A stretch of DNA of 6,073 nt from Gemmatimonadota bacterium (GCA_030601615.1 JAUVTH010000092.1:1-6073); one strand, 5' to 3'; counted from the first letter of the stretch, positions 1 to 6,073 are shown. The notes: generated by a model from the letters alone, not told the origin. Translations and numbers: made by a program.

Positions 1-793
1 TTCACACCCGGTCGAGGTCGGCGGCCTCGGGTTCGGCCTGAAGTGGGACATGGGCTGGATGAACGACATCCTGCGCTACATGGCCCTGGACCCGGTCCAC
101 CGACGGTGGCACCACAGCGACCTGACGTTCCGCCACCTGTATGCGTTTACGGAGAACTTCGTTCTGCCGTTCTCGCACGACGAGGTCGTGCACGGCAAGG
201 GGTCCTTGTGGGGCCGCATGGCCGGAGACGAGTGGCAGAAGTTCGCCAACCTCCGGGTGCTGTACGGCTGCATGTTCGCGCAACCGGGCAAGAAGCTGCT
301 GTTCATGGGTGCGGAGCTGGCGCAGAGAGCGGAATGGGACCACGAATCGGAGCTCGAATGGGGCTTGCTCTCGGATCCGCTCCACGCCGGAGTCCTGCGC
401 TGGCTGGGCGATCTGAACCAGCTGTACCGCGAGGAGCCGGCGCTCCATGAGCTCGACTGCGACAGCGCCGGTTTCGAGTGGGTGGCGCCGGACGATCATC
501 TGCAGAACGTGATCAGCTTTCTGCGCCGCAGGCGTGATGGGGCGTCGCCGATGCTGATCGTGTGCAACTTCTCCCCCCTGCCTCGGGAGGGGTACCGGGT
601 CGGCGTGCCTGTAGGGGGGACGTGGAAGGAGCGGTTGAACAGCGACGCGGCCATCTACGGCGGATCCGGGGTCGGTAACCTGGGTGAGGTCGTGGCGGAT
701 GCGCACCCGTTTCACGGTCGTGAGTGGTCCATAGCCCTCACGCTGCCACCCCTGTCCGTCACGTTCCTGCAGGCAGAGGCCGCGGGCTCGTGA
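1..793 (+). CDS. glgB: 1,4-alpha-glucan branching enzyme GlgB, C-terminal part (5' end outside window)
   Basis: GlgB (GH13) cuts alpha-1,4-glucan chains and re-attaches them by alpha-1,6 bonds, making the branches of glycogen in the cytoplasm. The reading frame is open from base 2 to the TGA at 791-793, giving 263 residues, about the last third of a typical 630-730 residue GlgB. Visible GlgB hallmarks are GGLGFGLKWDMGWMND near the left edge, the strand/loop FSHDEVVHGKGSL (Asp at fragment residue about 60 is the conserved GH13 transition-state-stabilising Asp), WQKFANLR, and PGKKLLFMGAELAQ. The C-terminal beta-sandwich follows, with VCNFSPLPREGYRVGVP and ending LTLPPLSVTFLQAE, which is the family's normal end, so the gene is not truncated on this side. 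The catalytic nucleophile and acid/base residues lie upstream of the window. The ATG at 50 is internal and is not a start. The stop overlaps the GTG of the next gene, suggesting coupled translation. Confidence 0.97.
   Translation, partial: SHPVEVGGLGFGLKWDMGWMNDILRYMALDPVHRRWHHSDLTFRHLYAFTENFVLPFSHDEVVHGKGSLWGRMAGDEWQKFANLRVLYGCMFAQPGKKLLFMGAELAQRAEWDHESELEWGLLSDPLHAGVLRWLGDLNQLYREEPALHELDCDSAGFEWVAPDDHLQNVISFLRRRRDGASPMLIVCNFSPLPREGYRVGVPVGGTWKERLNSDAAIYGGSGVGNLGEVVADAHPFHGREWSIALTLPPLSVTFLQAEAAGS
775..779 (+). promoter_or_regulatory. Ribosome binding site inside the glgB end, for the GH57 gene
   Basis: AGAGG lies 10 bases before the GTG at 790, within the last codons of glgB. It supports GTG 790 as the start over the in-frame ATG at 724, which would add 22 residues that precede the conserved N-terminal GH57 motif and do not resemble the family. 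Confidence 0.5.
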
Positions 794-2874
794 GCCGGGC
801 GTACGCGTGCATACACGCGCACTTCTATCAGCCTCCGCGCGAGAATCCGTGGCTCGAAGAGGTAGAGCCCGAGCCCTCGGCGGCCCCCTACCACGACTGG
901 AACGAACGGATCACGGTCGAGTGCTACGGGCCCAACGGGGCTGCCCGCGTGCTGGATCCCGAGGACCGCATTCGGACCATCCGGAACAACTACGCCTCCC
1001 TTAGCTTCAACTTCGGTCCGACTCTGCTCGCGTGGATGGATCAGAAGGCTCCGCGTGCGTACGCCCGCGTGCTGGAAGCAGACAGGGAGAGCCTGGAGCG
1101 ATTCGGCGGGCATGGATCGGCGCTCGCGCAGCCGTACAACCACATGATCATGCCGCTCGCGACGCCCCGCGACCGGCGTACTCAGGTGTCCTGGGGCATC
1201 GCGGATTTCAGGCGCCGGTTTGCGAGGAATCCGGAGGGCATGTGGCTCCCGGAGACCGCCGTCGACCTGGATACGCTCGAAGCCCTGGCGGAGCGAGGAA
1301 TCCTGTTCACGATTCTCGCTCCCCACCAGGCCGGCCGCGTGCGAGCCGTCGGATCGGACGAGTGGACGGAAGTCGAGGACGGAGGGCCGGACACGACCGT
1401 CACCTACCGCCAGCGTCTTCCTTCCGGACGGGACATCGCGCTGTTCTTCTACGACGGTCCCGTGTCCCGGGCCGTGGCGTTCGAAAAGCTGCTGGACGAT
1501 GGTGAGGCCCTGGCGGGAACCCTCATGGGAATGGCGCATGCGGGAGGCGACGAGCGTTCTCGCCTCGCGCACATTGCGACGGACGGAGAGACGTATGGGC
1601 ACCACCACGCGCACGGCGACATGGCCCTGGCCGTGGCCCTGGAACGATTGGAGTCCGATGCCGGGGTGCGCCTCACGAACTACGGGCAGTTTCTGGCCGA
1701 GAATCCCCCCACGCACGAGGTGGAGATCCGGGAGGGTACGTCGTGGAGCTGCGCGCACGGGGTGGAGCGCTGGCGCTCCGATTGCGGGTGCTCAACCGGA
1801 GGTGAGTCAGGGTGGAGCCAGGCCTGGCGGGCTCCCCTTCGAGAGGCCCTCGATCGGCTGTCCGAGGATCTCTCTCGCTTCTTCGAGACGGAAGGCGCCC
1901 GTCTCTTCACCGATCCATGGGCTGCACGCGACGCGTACATCGATGTGGTCCTCGGAGGCGAGGATGCGAGATCCGAATTCCTGTCCTCGTGGTGCAGCGC
2001 GGAGGACGAGGCTGACAGGCGTCGGGCGCTGCGCCTCCTGGAGATGCAGCGGAACGCGATGCTGTCGTTCACGAGCTGTGGTTGGTTCTTCAACGATCTC
2101 GCGGGAATCGAGACACGTCAGATCCTCCGCTACGCCGCCAGGGCCGTCGAGCTGGCCGGTAGCATTGGTGGTGTACAGGTACGCGAACCGTTCTTGCGTC
2201 GGCTTGCGGAAGCGCGCGGCAATGCGCCGGACGCGCCGGACGGAAGGCAGATTCTGATCGCCGAGTGGCTTTCGTCCCGTGTGGAGGCGTCGGACGTAGC
2301 GGCGGCGCACGCCGCCTGCCTGGCAGCCTGCGCATCAGCACCGGGATACCCGGCGTGGTCCCTTTCCGGGGACTTCGTGACCGTCAGTGCTACCGGCGTG
2401 CGAGCGGTCGCCGGTATCGTGAGGGTCGTCGATCAAAGAACCGACGACCCCTCGGTGTTCCGTTTCAGGGCACTGGCGAGAGGGGCCACTGATGTCAGGA
2501 CACGCGTTCGAGCGGAGGCGCAGGCAGGCCGCTCCAACGAGCCCATCGAAGCAGCGCTCGAGGACCTGCGTCCCGAAACGATGGCGGCCATCCGCGAGGG
2601 AGCCGATCGGCGCGAGGATCCACGGTGTGGGTCCGTCTCGGAGCTGCAAAGCGCCTTCGAAGCGCTGAACGCATCTACATCCGACGCGGAGGATGAGGGA
2701 ATTCTGCTCGAGCTCATCCGCTGCCTCGACGAGGCGGACGAGCTAAACGTCGAGCTGCCGCTCTGGGATCTTCAGAATGCGTGGTGGCGGGTCACTCGGG
2801 GCAGGAGTGGTCTACGAGGCCCGCTCGCCGTCCGCATCAGGTGGCGGTTGGGGTTTTCCGATGACGAGGACTGA
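790..2874 (+). CDS. Glycoside hydrolase family 57 protein with DUF3536 C-terminal region
   Basis: This is a predicted cytoplasmic alpha-glucan-active enzyme (hydrolase or transglycosylase) of 694 residues; its substrate is not known. No signal peptide is visible. The GH57 motif HxHFYQPPRENPW starts at residue 9 (H9, H11). GGHGSALAQPYNHMIMPL (about 106-123) follows, then PEGMWLPETAVD (148-159), in which E155 matches the family's nucleophile position. In TDGETYGHHHAHGD (264-277), D265 is the likely acid/base by analogy with characterised GH57 branching enzymes. A Cys-rich signature WSCAHGVERWRSDCGC (319-334) leads into the DUF3536 part, with EMQRNAMLSFTSCGWFF at 418-434. GTG 790 is chosen because it overlaps the glgB stop, has AGAGG upstream, and puts the GH57 motif at the N-terminus. 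Family identity is clear. The role is inferred from glgB coupling: glycogen or trehalose-type glucan remodelling. The gene converges on the minus-strand gene with 39 bases between stops and no clear terminator. Confidence 0.9.
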   Translation: MSRAYACIHAHFYQPPRENPWLEEVEPEPSAAPYHDWNERITVECYGPNGAARVLDPEDRIRTIRNNYASLSFNFGPTLLAWMDQKAPRAYARVLEADRESLERFGGHGSALAQPYNHMIMPLATPRDRRTQVSWGIADFRRRFARNPEGMWLPETAVDLDTLEALAERGILFTILAPHQAGRVRAVGSDEWTEVEDGGPDTTVTYRQRLPSGRDIALFFYDGPVSRAVAFEKLLDDGEALAGTLMGMAHAGGDERSRLAHIATDGETYGHHHAHGDMALAVALERLESDAGVRLTNYGQFLAENPPTHEVEIREGTSWSCAHGVERWRSDCGCSTGGESGWSQAWRAPLREALDRLSEDLSRFFETEGARLFTDPWAARDAYIDVVLGGEDARSEFLSSWCSAEDEADRRRALRLLEMQRNAMLSFTSCGWFFNDLAGIETRQILRYAARAVELAGSIGGVQVREPFLRRLAEARGNAPDAPDGRQILIAEWLSSRVEASDVAAAHAACLAACASAPGYPAWSLSGDFVTVSATGVRAVAGIVRVVDQRTDDPSVFRFRALARGATDVRTRVRAEAQAGRSNEPIEAALEDLRPETMAAIREGADRREDPRCGSVSELQSAFEALNASTSDAEDEGILLELIRCLDEADELNVELPLWDLQNAWWRVTRGRSGLRGPLAVRIRWRLGFSDDED

Positions 2875-2913
2875 TCGCCAGGTGCCTCGCCCGGGGCCGG
2901 GATGGCGGGACCC

Positions 2914-3384
2914 TCAGCCCTCGGGAGCAGCGGACCGATCGTTGCGTCCGGCCGCATCCCCCCGGCGGAACAGCACGCGATTCGTCGCGTCCATGACTGC
3001 CGCCGCCGTGGCCGCGACGTGAGTGGTTCGCACGGGCACCGCACCGATGTAGCGGTTGCCCTCGGACTCCGGGTCCCTCAGAGCCACGAGGATGACTTCT
3101 GCGTCGAATGCATGCATCAGCTTCACGCCGACGAGCCGGAAAGGCGGCGTGTCGGTGAGTTCCCGTATGGCCTCGAGCGTTGCAACCGCGGCCATACGGA
3201 TCTCGATCGTCTCCGTGCCGATCCCCTCGGCTTCGGCCACGTGAGACCGGTCATCGAAGCCTACCTCGACGCTCACGCGTACTCTCGACCCGGGTTGTCG
3301 CTCGGCGCTCGCGGCTACGAACCGAACCCGCTCTTCGGGTGTCGGAGCGTCGCCGAAACTGCTCGAAGAGCCGTGTGCGGCCAC
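2914..3384 (-). CDS. Hypothetical protein, 156 aa, possible small alpha/beta regulatory-type domain
   Basis: I do not recognise a named family. The start is GTG at 3384 (minus strand), preceded by a good AAGGAG at 5 bases' spacing; the frame stays open upstream to 3783, but that part is antisense to the HIT gene and looks like shadow sequence. Residues 1-30 are Ser/Ala/polar and low in complexity. From about residue 33 the pattern is protein-like: VRVSVEVGFDDRSHVAEAEG, then an amphipathic helix IEIRMAAVATLEAIREL (60-76), strands LVGVKLMHAFDAEVILVAL (84-102) and YIGAVPV (112-118), a helix with ATAAAVMDATNRVLF (125-139), and a charged tail. No transmembrane segment, signal peptide or catalytic motif is seen. 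The AxGxG, FDA, IGAVPV and ATNR spacing loosely recalls the C-terminal regulatory domain of 2-isopropylmalate synthase (LeuA); this is only a pattern-level suggestion. The gene is monocistronic here and divergent from the HIT gene. Confidence 0.72.
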   Translation of the reverse strand: MAAHGSSSSFGDAPTPEERVRFVAASAERQPGSRVRVSVEVGFDDRSHVAEAEGIGTETIEIRMAAVATLEAIRELTDTPPFRLVGVKLMHAFDAEVILVALRDPESEGNRYIGAVPVRTTHVAATAAAVMDATNRVLFRRGDAAGRNDRSAAPEG

Positions 3385-3389
3385 CGAGA

Positions 3390-3395
3390 CTCCTT
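3390..3395 (-). promoter_or_regulatory. Ribosome binding site of the minus-strand hypothetical gene
   Basis: The minus strand reads AAGGAG here, five bases before the GTG at 3384. It is the strongest Shine-Dalgarno match in the window and decides the start of this gene, whose open frame otherwise extends about 400 bases further upstream. Confidence 0.7.
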
Positions 3396-3425
3396 GCCTT
3401 GATCGTGAAAAGGTGCATACGCGGC

Positions 3426-3455
3426 GCGGCCGGCGGGCCGCAGGCCTCCGGCCGC
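3426..3455. repeat. GC-rich inverted repeat / stem-loop
   Basis: GCGGCCGG (3426-3433) pairs perfectly with CCGGCCGC (3448-3455). Inside it GGCC (3436-3439) pairs with GGCC (3443-3446) around a GCA loop, with a small CG/T internal loop between the two helices, so about 12 base pairs can form. No T-run follows on either strand, so it is not a standard intrinsic terminator. It begins about 42 bases upstream of the minus-strand start codon and could be an operator, a leader structure or a chance GC-rich fold. Confidence 0.5.
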
Positions 3456-3502
3456 ACCATACGGCGGTTCTCGGCCCCGCGCCATATGCAGAGCGACTAC
3501 GT

Positions 3503-3567
3503 CGCCTGACCTGTTCGAGTGGGCTGGCGACGTCTACGGTGCCAGATAACATTCCCGCATGACCTGT
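3503..3567. repeat. 12-base near-perfect direct repeat pair
   Basis: CGCCTGACCTGT (3503-3514) and CGCATGACCTGT (3556-3567) match at 11 of 12 positions and are offset by 53 bases, close to five turns of B-DNA. They lie in noncoding sequence upstream of the HIT gene. This layout would suit a regulator binding two sites on one face of the helix, but no cognate regulator is visible and a chance match is possible. Confidence 0.35.
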
Positions 3568-3672
3568 GCCGAATCGTCGTGACGGCCACCTTCTCGTAGC
3601 CATACGACGCGGTTGGTCGTGGTGGCGAGGGAGGGTGGAGCGGCGACGTACACCGAGAGCGCCAGTTGGCGC

Positions 3673-3678
3673 GGGGGG
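3673..3678 (+). promoter_or_regulatory. Ribosome binding site of the HIT gene
   Basis: A run of six G (GGGGGG followed by A) ends seven bases before the ATG at 3686. It is an imperfect but well-spaced Shine-Dalgarno sequence supporting this start. Confidence 0.5.
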
Positions 3679-3685
3679 ATAGTCG

Positions 3686-4036
3686 ATGGAAAGCGACGAT
3701 TGCTTGTTCTGCAGGATCGTCCGCGGCGACATTCCGGCGGATGTCGTAGCCGAAGGCGAGTTGTGGGTAGCCTTCCGCGACATTCAGCCCCAGGCTCCCG
3801 TTCACGTGCTGATCATCCCACGTCGGCACGTGGACAGCATCGGTGAGCTGAAGGAAGGGGATGCGAGCCTGGCCGGAGAGCTGTTGATCGCGGCCGCCGA
3901 GGTGGCGCGGCTGGAGGACGTCGACGAGTCGGGCTATCGGGTTGTAACCAACGTGGGGGAACGAGCAGGACAAAGCGTGTTTCACCTCCACGTGCACGTT
4001 CTGGGCGGGCGGCGCATGAGGTGGCCGCCCGGTTGA
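3686..4036 (+). CDS. HINT-type histidine triad (HIT) nucleotide-binding protein
   Basis: A small cytoplasmic nucleotide hydrolase/transferase; HINT-branch proteins typically hydrolyse adenosine phosphoramidates and aminoacyl-AMP-like compounds as homodimers. It is complete at 116 residues, usual for bacterial HINT proteins. The N-terminus has CLFC (C6, C9) followed by RIVRGDIPADVV, then VHVLIIPRRHVDSI (39-52); the two Cys with H48 match the zinc-site positions seen in some HINT proteins. NVGERAGQSVFHLHVHVLGG carries the histidine triad H100, H102 and H104, with H102 the expected nucleophile, and the protein ends in the typical WPPG. All catalytic residues are present. ATG 3686 is the natural start because CLFC normally begins within the first ten residues. 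mutS2 follows after 16 bases, so the two are probably cotranscribed; the functional link is unknown. Confidence 0.96.
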   Translation: MESDDCLFCRIVRGDIPADVVAEGELWVAFRDIQPQAPVHVLIIPRRHVDSIGELKEGDASLAGELLIAAAEVARLEDVDESGYRVVTNVGERAGQSVFHLHVHVLGGRRMRWPPG

Positions 4037-4038
4037 GC

Positions 4039-4043
4039 GGGAG
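4039..4043 (+). promoter_or_regulatory. Ribosome binding site of mutS2
   Basis: GGGAG lies nine bases before the ATG at 4053, in the 16-base gap after the HIT stop codon. It supports ATG 4053 as the start. Confidence 0.6.
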
Positions 4044-4052
4044 TGATCGCCG

Positions 4053-6073
4053 ATGAGGGATGACGCCGCCTGGCGTACCGAGGCGCATGCGCTGAGCGTG
4101 CTCGAATTTCCACGCGTCCTGGAACGGATCGCGGATCACGCGGTGTCGGAGCCCGGTCGGAGGGCCGTTCTCTCGCTGAGGCCGTGGCACGAGTTGGAGG
4201 CGGTGGGAGAAGCCCTGGCCACGGCCGACGAGATGGTGAGCCTGCTCCTCAGGCTCGAGTCCTGGTCTCCGCCGGACATTCCCGATGCCGGGCGACTGAT
4301 CGGGCGTCTGGAGCTGGAGGGGTCGGTTCTGGACGTCGAGCACCTCGGCGAGATGGTTCGCCTGCTCCGGGCGTCGCGCCTGGTGCGTGCAGATCTCCGC
4401 AAGTTCTCGGAAGACCTTCCGAGGATGGCCGACCTCGGTGGCCGGATGCTACGCCTGCAGGAGGTCGAGTCCCGCCTCGAACGGTCCCTGGATCCGGCGG
4501 GTGGCCTGTCGGACGCCGCCTCGCAGGACCTGGGCCGAATTCGACAGTCGCTACGGGGCAGCCGTTCCTCGCTGGTCCGTCGCCTCGAGCGATACGTGCG
4601 GCAACTTCCTGATCGCCTGCAGGTTCCCGACGGATCCGTGACCCTGCGAGCGGGCCGCTACTGCATTCCCGTTCGACGCGAGGGAATGTCGCAGGTCGGC
4701 GGGATCGTTCACGACGAATCGGCTACGCACCGGACGATATTCGTGGAGCCGCCGGAGGCGATCGAAGCGATGAATCGGATCGCGAAGCTGGAGCGCGAGG
4801 AGGTCCGCGAGGTCCACCGCGTTCTCCGGGAGCTCACCACGCTTCTGCGTCCCGATGCGGACGGACTGTCCGAGAGTCTCGCTGCACTGGGCGAGGCAGA
4901 TAGTCTCTACGCTCGAGCGCGTTACGCGCTCGAGCACGGAGGAAGCTGCCCGGAGGTGTCGGCGACGCGGGGAGAATCAGGAGTCCCGGCGTATCGGGCA
5001 GTCGGGGCACGGCACCCGCTCCTCGCCAGCGGAGGTGAGCCCGTCGTCCCGTTCCACCTGGATTTGCAGGCCGACGACCGGGTCCTTCTGATCAGCGGCC
5101 CCAACGCGGGTGGGAAGACGGTCCTTCTCAAGGCCATCGGGTTGCTGTCGGCGATGGCTCAGGCCGGGATCGTGCCGCCGGTCGGACCTGGCACTCGCTT
5201 TCCGTTGTTCAGGTCGTACTTCGCCATTATCGGAGATGAGCAGTCCATCCAGGCTTCGCTGTCCACTTTCAGCGCGCAGGTAGAAGGCCTGCGCCTCATC
5301 CTTGACGACGCGGACGGAGACTCTCTCGTCCTGGTCGATGAGCTCGGAGGGAATACGGATCCGGCGGAAGGCGCAGCCCTGGCCGCTGCTGTGCTCCTGC
5401 GTCTCGCGACGCAGGCCGGCCTGTCCGTTGTGACCACCCACCTCGGCGAGCTGAAGGACCTCGCGGCCCATGAGCCTACAATCATCAACGCCTCGCTGCA
5501 GTTCGATACGGAGGCGATGCGGCCGACCTTCAGGCTGATACGGGACCGGCCGGGCCGTAGCTATGCACTCGAGATCGCCAGGAGATCGGGTCTCCCGGAG
5601 GACGTCCTGTTGACGGCGCGCTCTCGGCTGACCGGATCTGAGCGCCGCGTCGACGAGCTGCTCGGGGACCTGGAGCACCGCGAGGCAGAGGTGGAGCGTC
5701 TCGTCGTGGAGGCGAGGTTATCGGCCCGAAGAAGCCGCGAGAACGAGCAGCGCCTCCAGGAGGTGACGGAGCGCCTCGAAAGACGAGAGAAGGCGATCGA
5801 GCGAGAAGCCCGGGAGAAGGTGGAGCGTTACCTGCTCGAGGCCCGGAAGAAAGTTGAGGCGGAAGTAGAGCGCCTGCGAGAGGCGGTTGAGCGTTCGACC
5901 GGGAGCGCGGATTCCGATCGAGGCGCCTTCAAGTCCGCCGTGCGTGAAGCTCGCTCAGGCGTAGAGGATCTGCTGCGTGACATGCGGACGCCGCGCGAAG
6001 ACGAACGCGCCGAGCCCGCAGGGATTCCATCTGGCCTGCATGTGGGCTCGGCTGCCCGCTCCCGATCGCTGGG
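4053..6073 (+). CDS. mutS2: MutS2 family ATPase/endonuclease, 3' end outside window
   Basis: MutS2 is a MutS-related ABC-type ATPase lacking the mismatch-recognition domain. Family members have been linked to suppressing recombination and to rescuing collided ribosomes. The window holds 673 codons of a protein usually 770-800 residues long; the C-terminal Smr domain lies beyond the edge. In order: an N-terminal helical region (ALSVLEFPRVLERIADHA at about 13-30); the core GRYCIPVRREG (201-211) and IVHDESATHRTIFVEP (218-233); Walker A GPNAGGKT (349-356); the signature DEQSIQASLSTFS (395-407); Walker B LVLVDE with D429 and E430; D-loop LGGNTDPAEG (431-440); switch H463 in TTHLGELK; PGRSYALEIA (500-509). 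A long charged coiled coil runs from about 525 to 620, and a weak KOW-like start (HVGSAARSRSLG) closes the window. No internal stop or frameshift is seen. The D-loop has Asn at 434 where Gly is usual. Start ATG 4053 fits the family N-terminus and has GGGAG upstream. Confidence 0.96.
   Translation, partial: MRDDAAWRTEAHALSVLEFPRVLERIADHAVSEPGRRAVLSLRPWHELEAVGEALATADEMVSLLLRLESWSPPDIPDAGRLIGRLELEGSVLDVEHLGEMVRLLRASRLVRADLRKFSEDLPRMADLGGRMLRLQEVESRLERSLDPAGGLSDAASQDLGRIRQSLRGSRSSLVRRLERYVRQLPDRLQVPDGSVTLRAGRYCIPVRREGMSQVGGIVHDESATHRTIFVEPPEAIEAMNRIAKLEREEVREVHRVLRELTTLLRPDADGLSESLAALGEADSLYARARYALEHGGSCPEVSATRGESGVPAYRAVGARHPLLASGGEPVVPFHLDLQADDRVLLISGPNAGGKTVLLKAIGLLSAMAQAGIVPPVGPGTRFPLFRSYFAIIGDEQSIQASLSTFSAQVEGLRLILDDADGDSLVLVDELGGNTDPAEGAALAAAVLLRLATQAGLSVVTTHLGELKDLAAHEPTIINASLQFDTEAMRPTFRLIRDRPGRSYALEIARRSGLPEDVLLTARSRLTGSERRVDELLGDLEHREAEVERLVVEARLSARRSRENEQRLQEVTERLERREKAIEREAREKVERYLLEARKKVEAEVERLREAVERSTGSADSDRGAFKSAVREARSGVEDLLRDMRTPREDERAEPAGIPSGLHVGSAARSRSL

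Larger units (their letters stand above)
3385..3685. other. Divergent intergenic region
   Basis: These 301 bases separate the minus-strand gene from the HIT gene and should carry promoters in both directions. I find no convincing -35/-10 pair, tRNA or riboswitch. No short ORF here has family-like sequence; open frames crossing it are extensions or shadows of neighbours. It does contain a GC-rich stem-loop (3426-3455), a near-perfect 12-base direct repeat (3503-3514 and 3556-3567), and three CATACG copies (3416, 3458, 3601). The ribosome binding site of each flanking gene lies at its edges. Confidence 0.65.

Noticed and set aside
2..715. Long minus-strand open frame (237 codons) opposite glgB
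   Set aside because: It is fully antisense to highly conserved GlgB sequence and its translation is rich in His/Arg/Pro/Gln with no domain pattern, as expected from high-GC shadow frames.
724..789. ATG at 724 as the start of the GH57 protein
   Set aside because: It would lie 67 bases inside glgB and add 22 residues without family similarity before the N-terminal GH57 motif; GTG 790 fits the overlap and ribosome binding site.
712..1758. Long minus-strand open frame (348 codons) opposite the GH57 gene
   Set aside because: It is antisense to conserved GH57 motifs, low in recognisable structure and Arg/His/Gly-rich; a composition artefact of third-position GC.
1220..2257. Plus-strand open frame of 345 codons inside the GH57 gene in another frame
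   Set aside because: Its translation is almost entirely Arg/Ser/Thr/Trp/Pro with no hydrophobic core, while the overlapping frame encodes a clear GH57 protein.
2875..2913. Possible bidirectional terminator between the convergent genes
   Set aside because: Only a 4-base CCCG/CGGG stem with a GGGC loop can form and there is no T-run on either strand.
3524..3552. Possible sigma70-type promoter (TGGCGA, 16-base gap, TAACAT) upstream of the HIT gene
   Set aside because: The -35 element matches the consensus at only three of six positions and the -10 is weak; not better than expected by chance.
3385..3783. N-terminal extension of the minus-strand hypothetical protein up to an ATG at 3783
   Set aside because: The extension runs through the intergenic stem-loop and antisense to the HIT start, is Arg/Pro/Ser-rich, and GTG 3384 has a strong AAGGAG ribosome binding site.
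3497..3997. Minus-strand open frame (166 codons) opposite the HIT gene
   Set aside because: It is antisense to a complete, highly conserved HINT protein and has no family-like sequence or good ribosome binding site.

Overview
The window is a high-GC bacterial chromosomal segment with dense protein-coding sequence and no recognisable mobile elements, CRISPR arrays, tRNA or rRNA. The protein set (GlgB, a GH57/DUF3536 protein, a HINT-type HIT protein next to MutS2) and the Arg/Asp/Glu/Ala-rich, GC-biased codon use would fit a Gemmatimonadota-like or other GC-rich environmental lineage. This placement is inferred from general protein style, not from a phylogenetic marker.

Left part (1-2874, + strand): the C-terminal part of a glycogen branching enzyme (glgB, cut by the window start) runs with a GTGA stop/start overlap into a complete GH57 glycosidase-like protein with a DUF3536 C-terminal region. 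The two probably form a translationally coupled alpha-glucan (glycogen/trehalose-type) module whose earlier genes would lie to the left.

Middle (2875-3685): a convergent minus-strand gene encodes a 156-residue protein I do not recognise. Its C-terminal part loosely resembles the regulatory domain pattern of 2-isopropylmalate synthase. Upstream of it, a roughly 300-base divergent intergenic region contains a strong GC-rich stem-loop, a near-perfect 12-base direct repeat at a 53-base offset, and three copies of CATACG. It presumably holds the promoters for the minus-strand gene and for the HIT-mutS2 pair.

Right part (3686-6073, + strand): a complete HINT-type histidine-triad nucleotide hydrolase is followed 16 bases later by mutS2, which is cut by the window end before its Smr domain. 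These two probably form a housekeeping operon.

Overall this is mainly ordinary chromosomal sequence. I found no convincing undescribed system. The items most worth a second look are the unassigned minus-strand gene, the uncharacterised GH57/DUF3536 enzyme coupled to glgB, the structured intergenic region, and a substitution in the usually conserved D-loop of MutS2.
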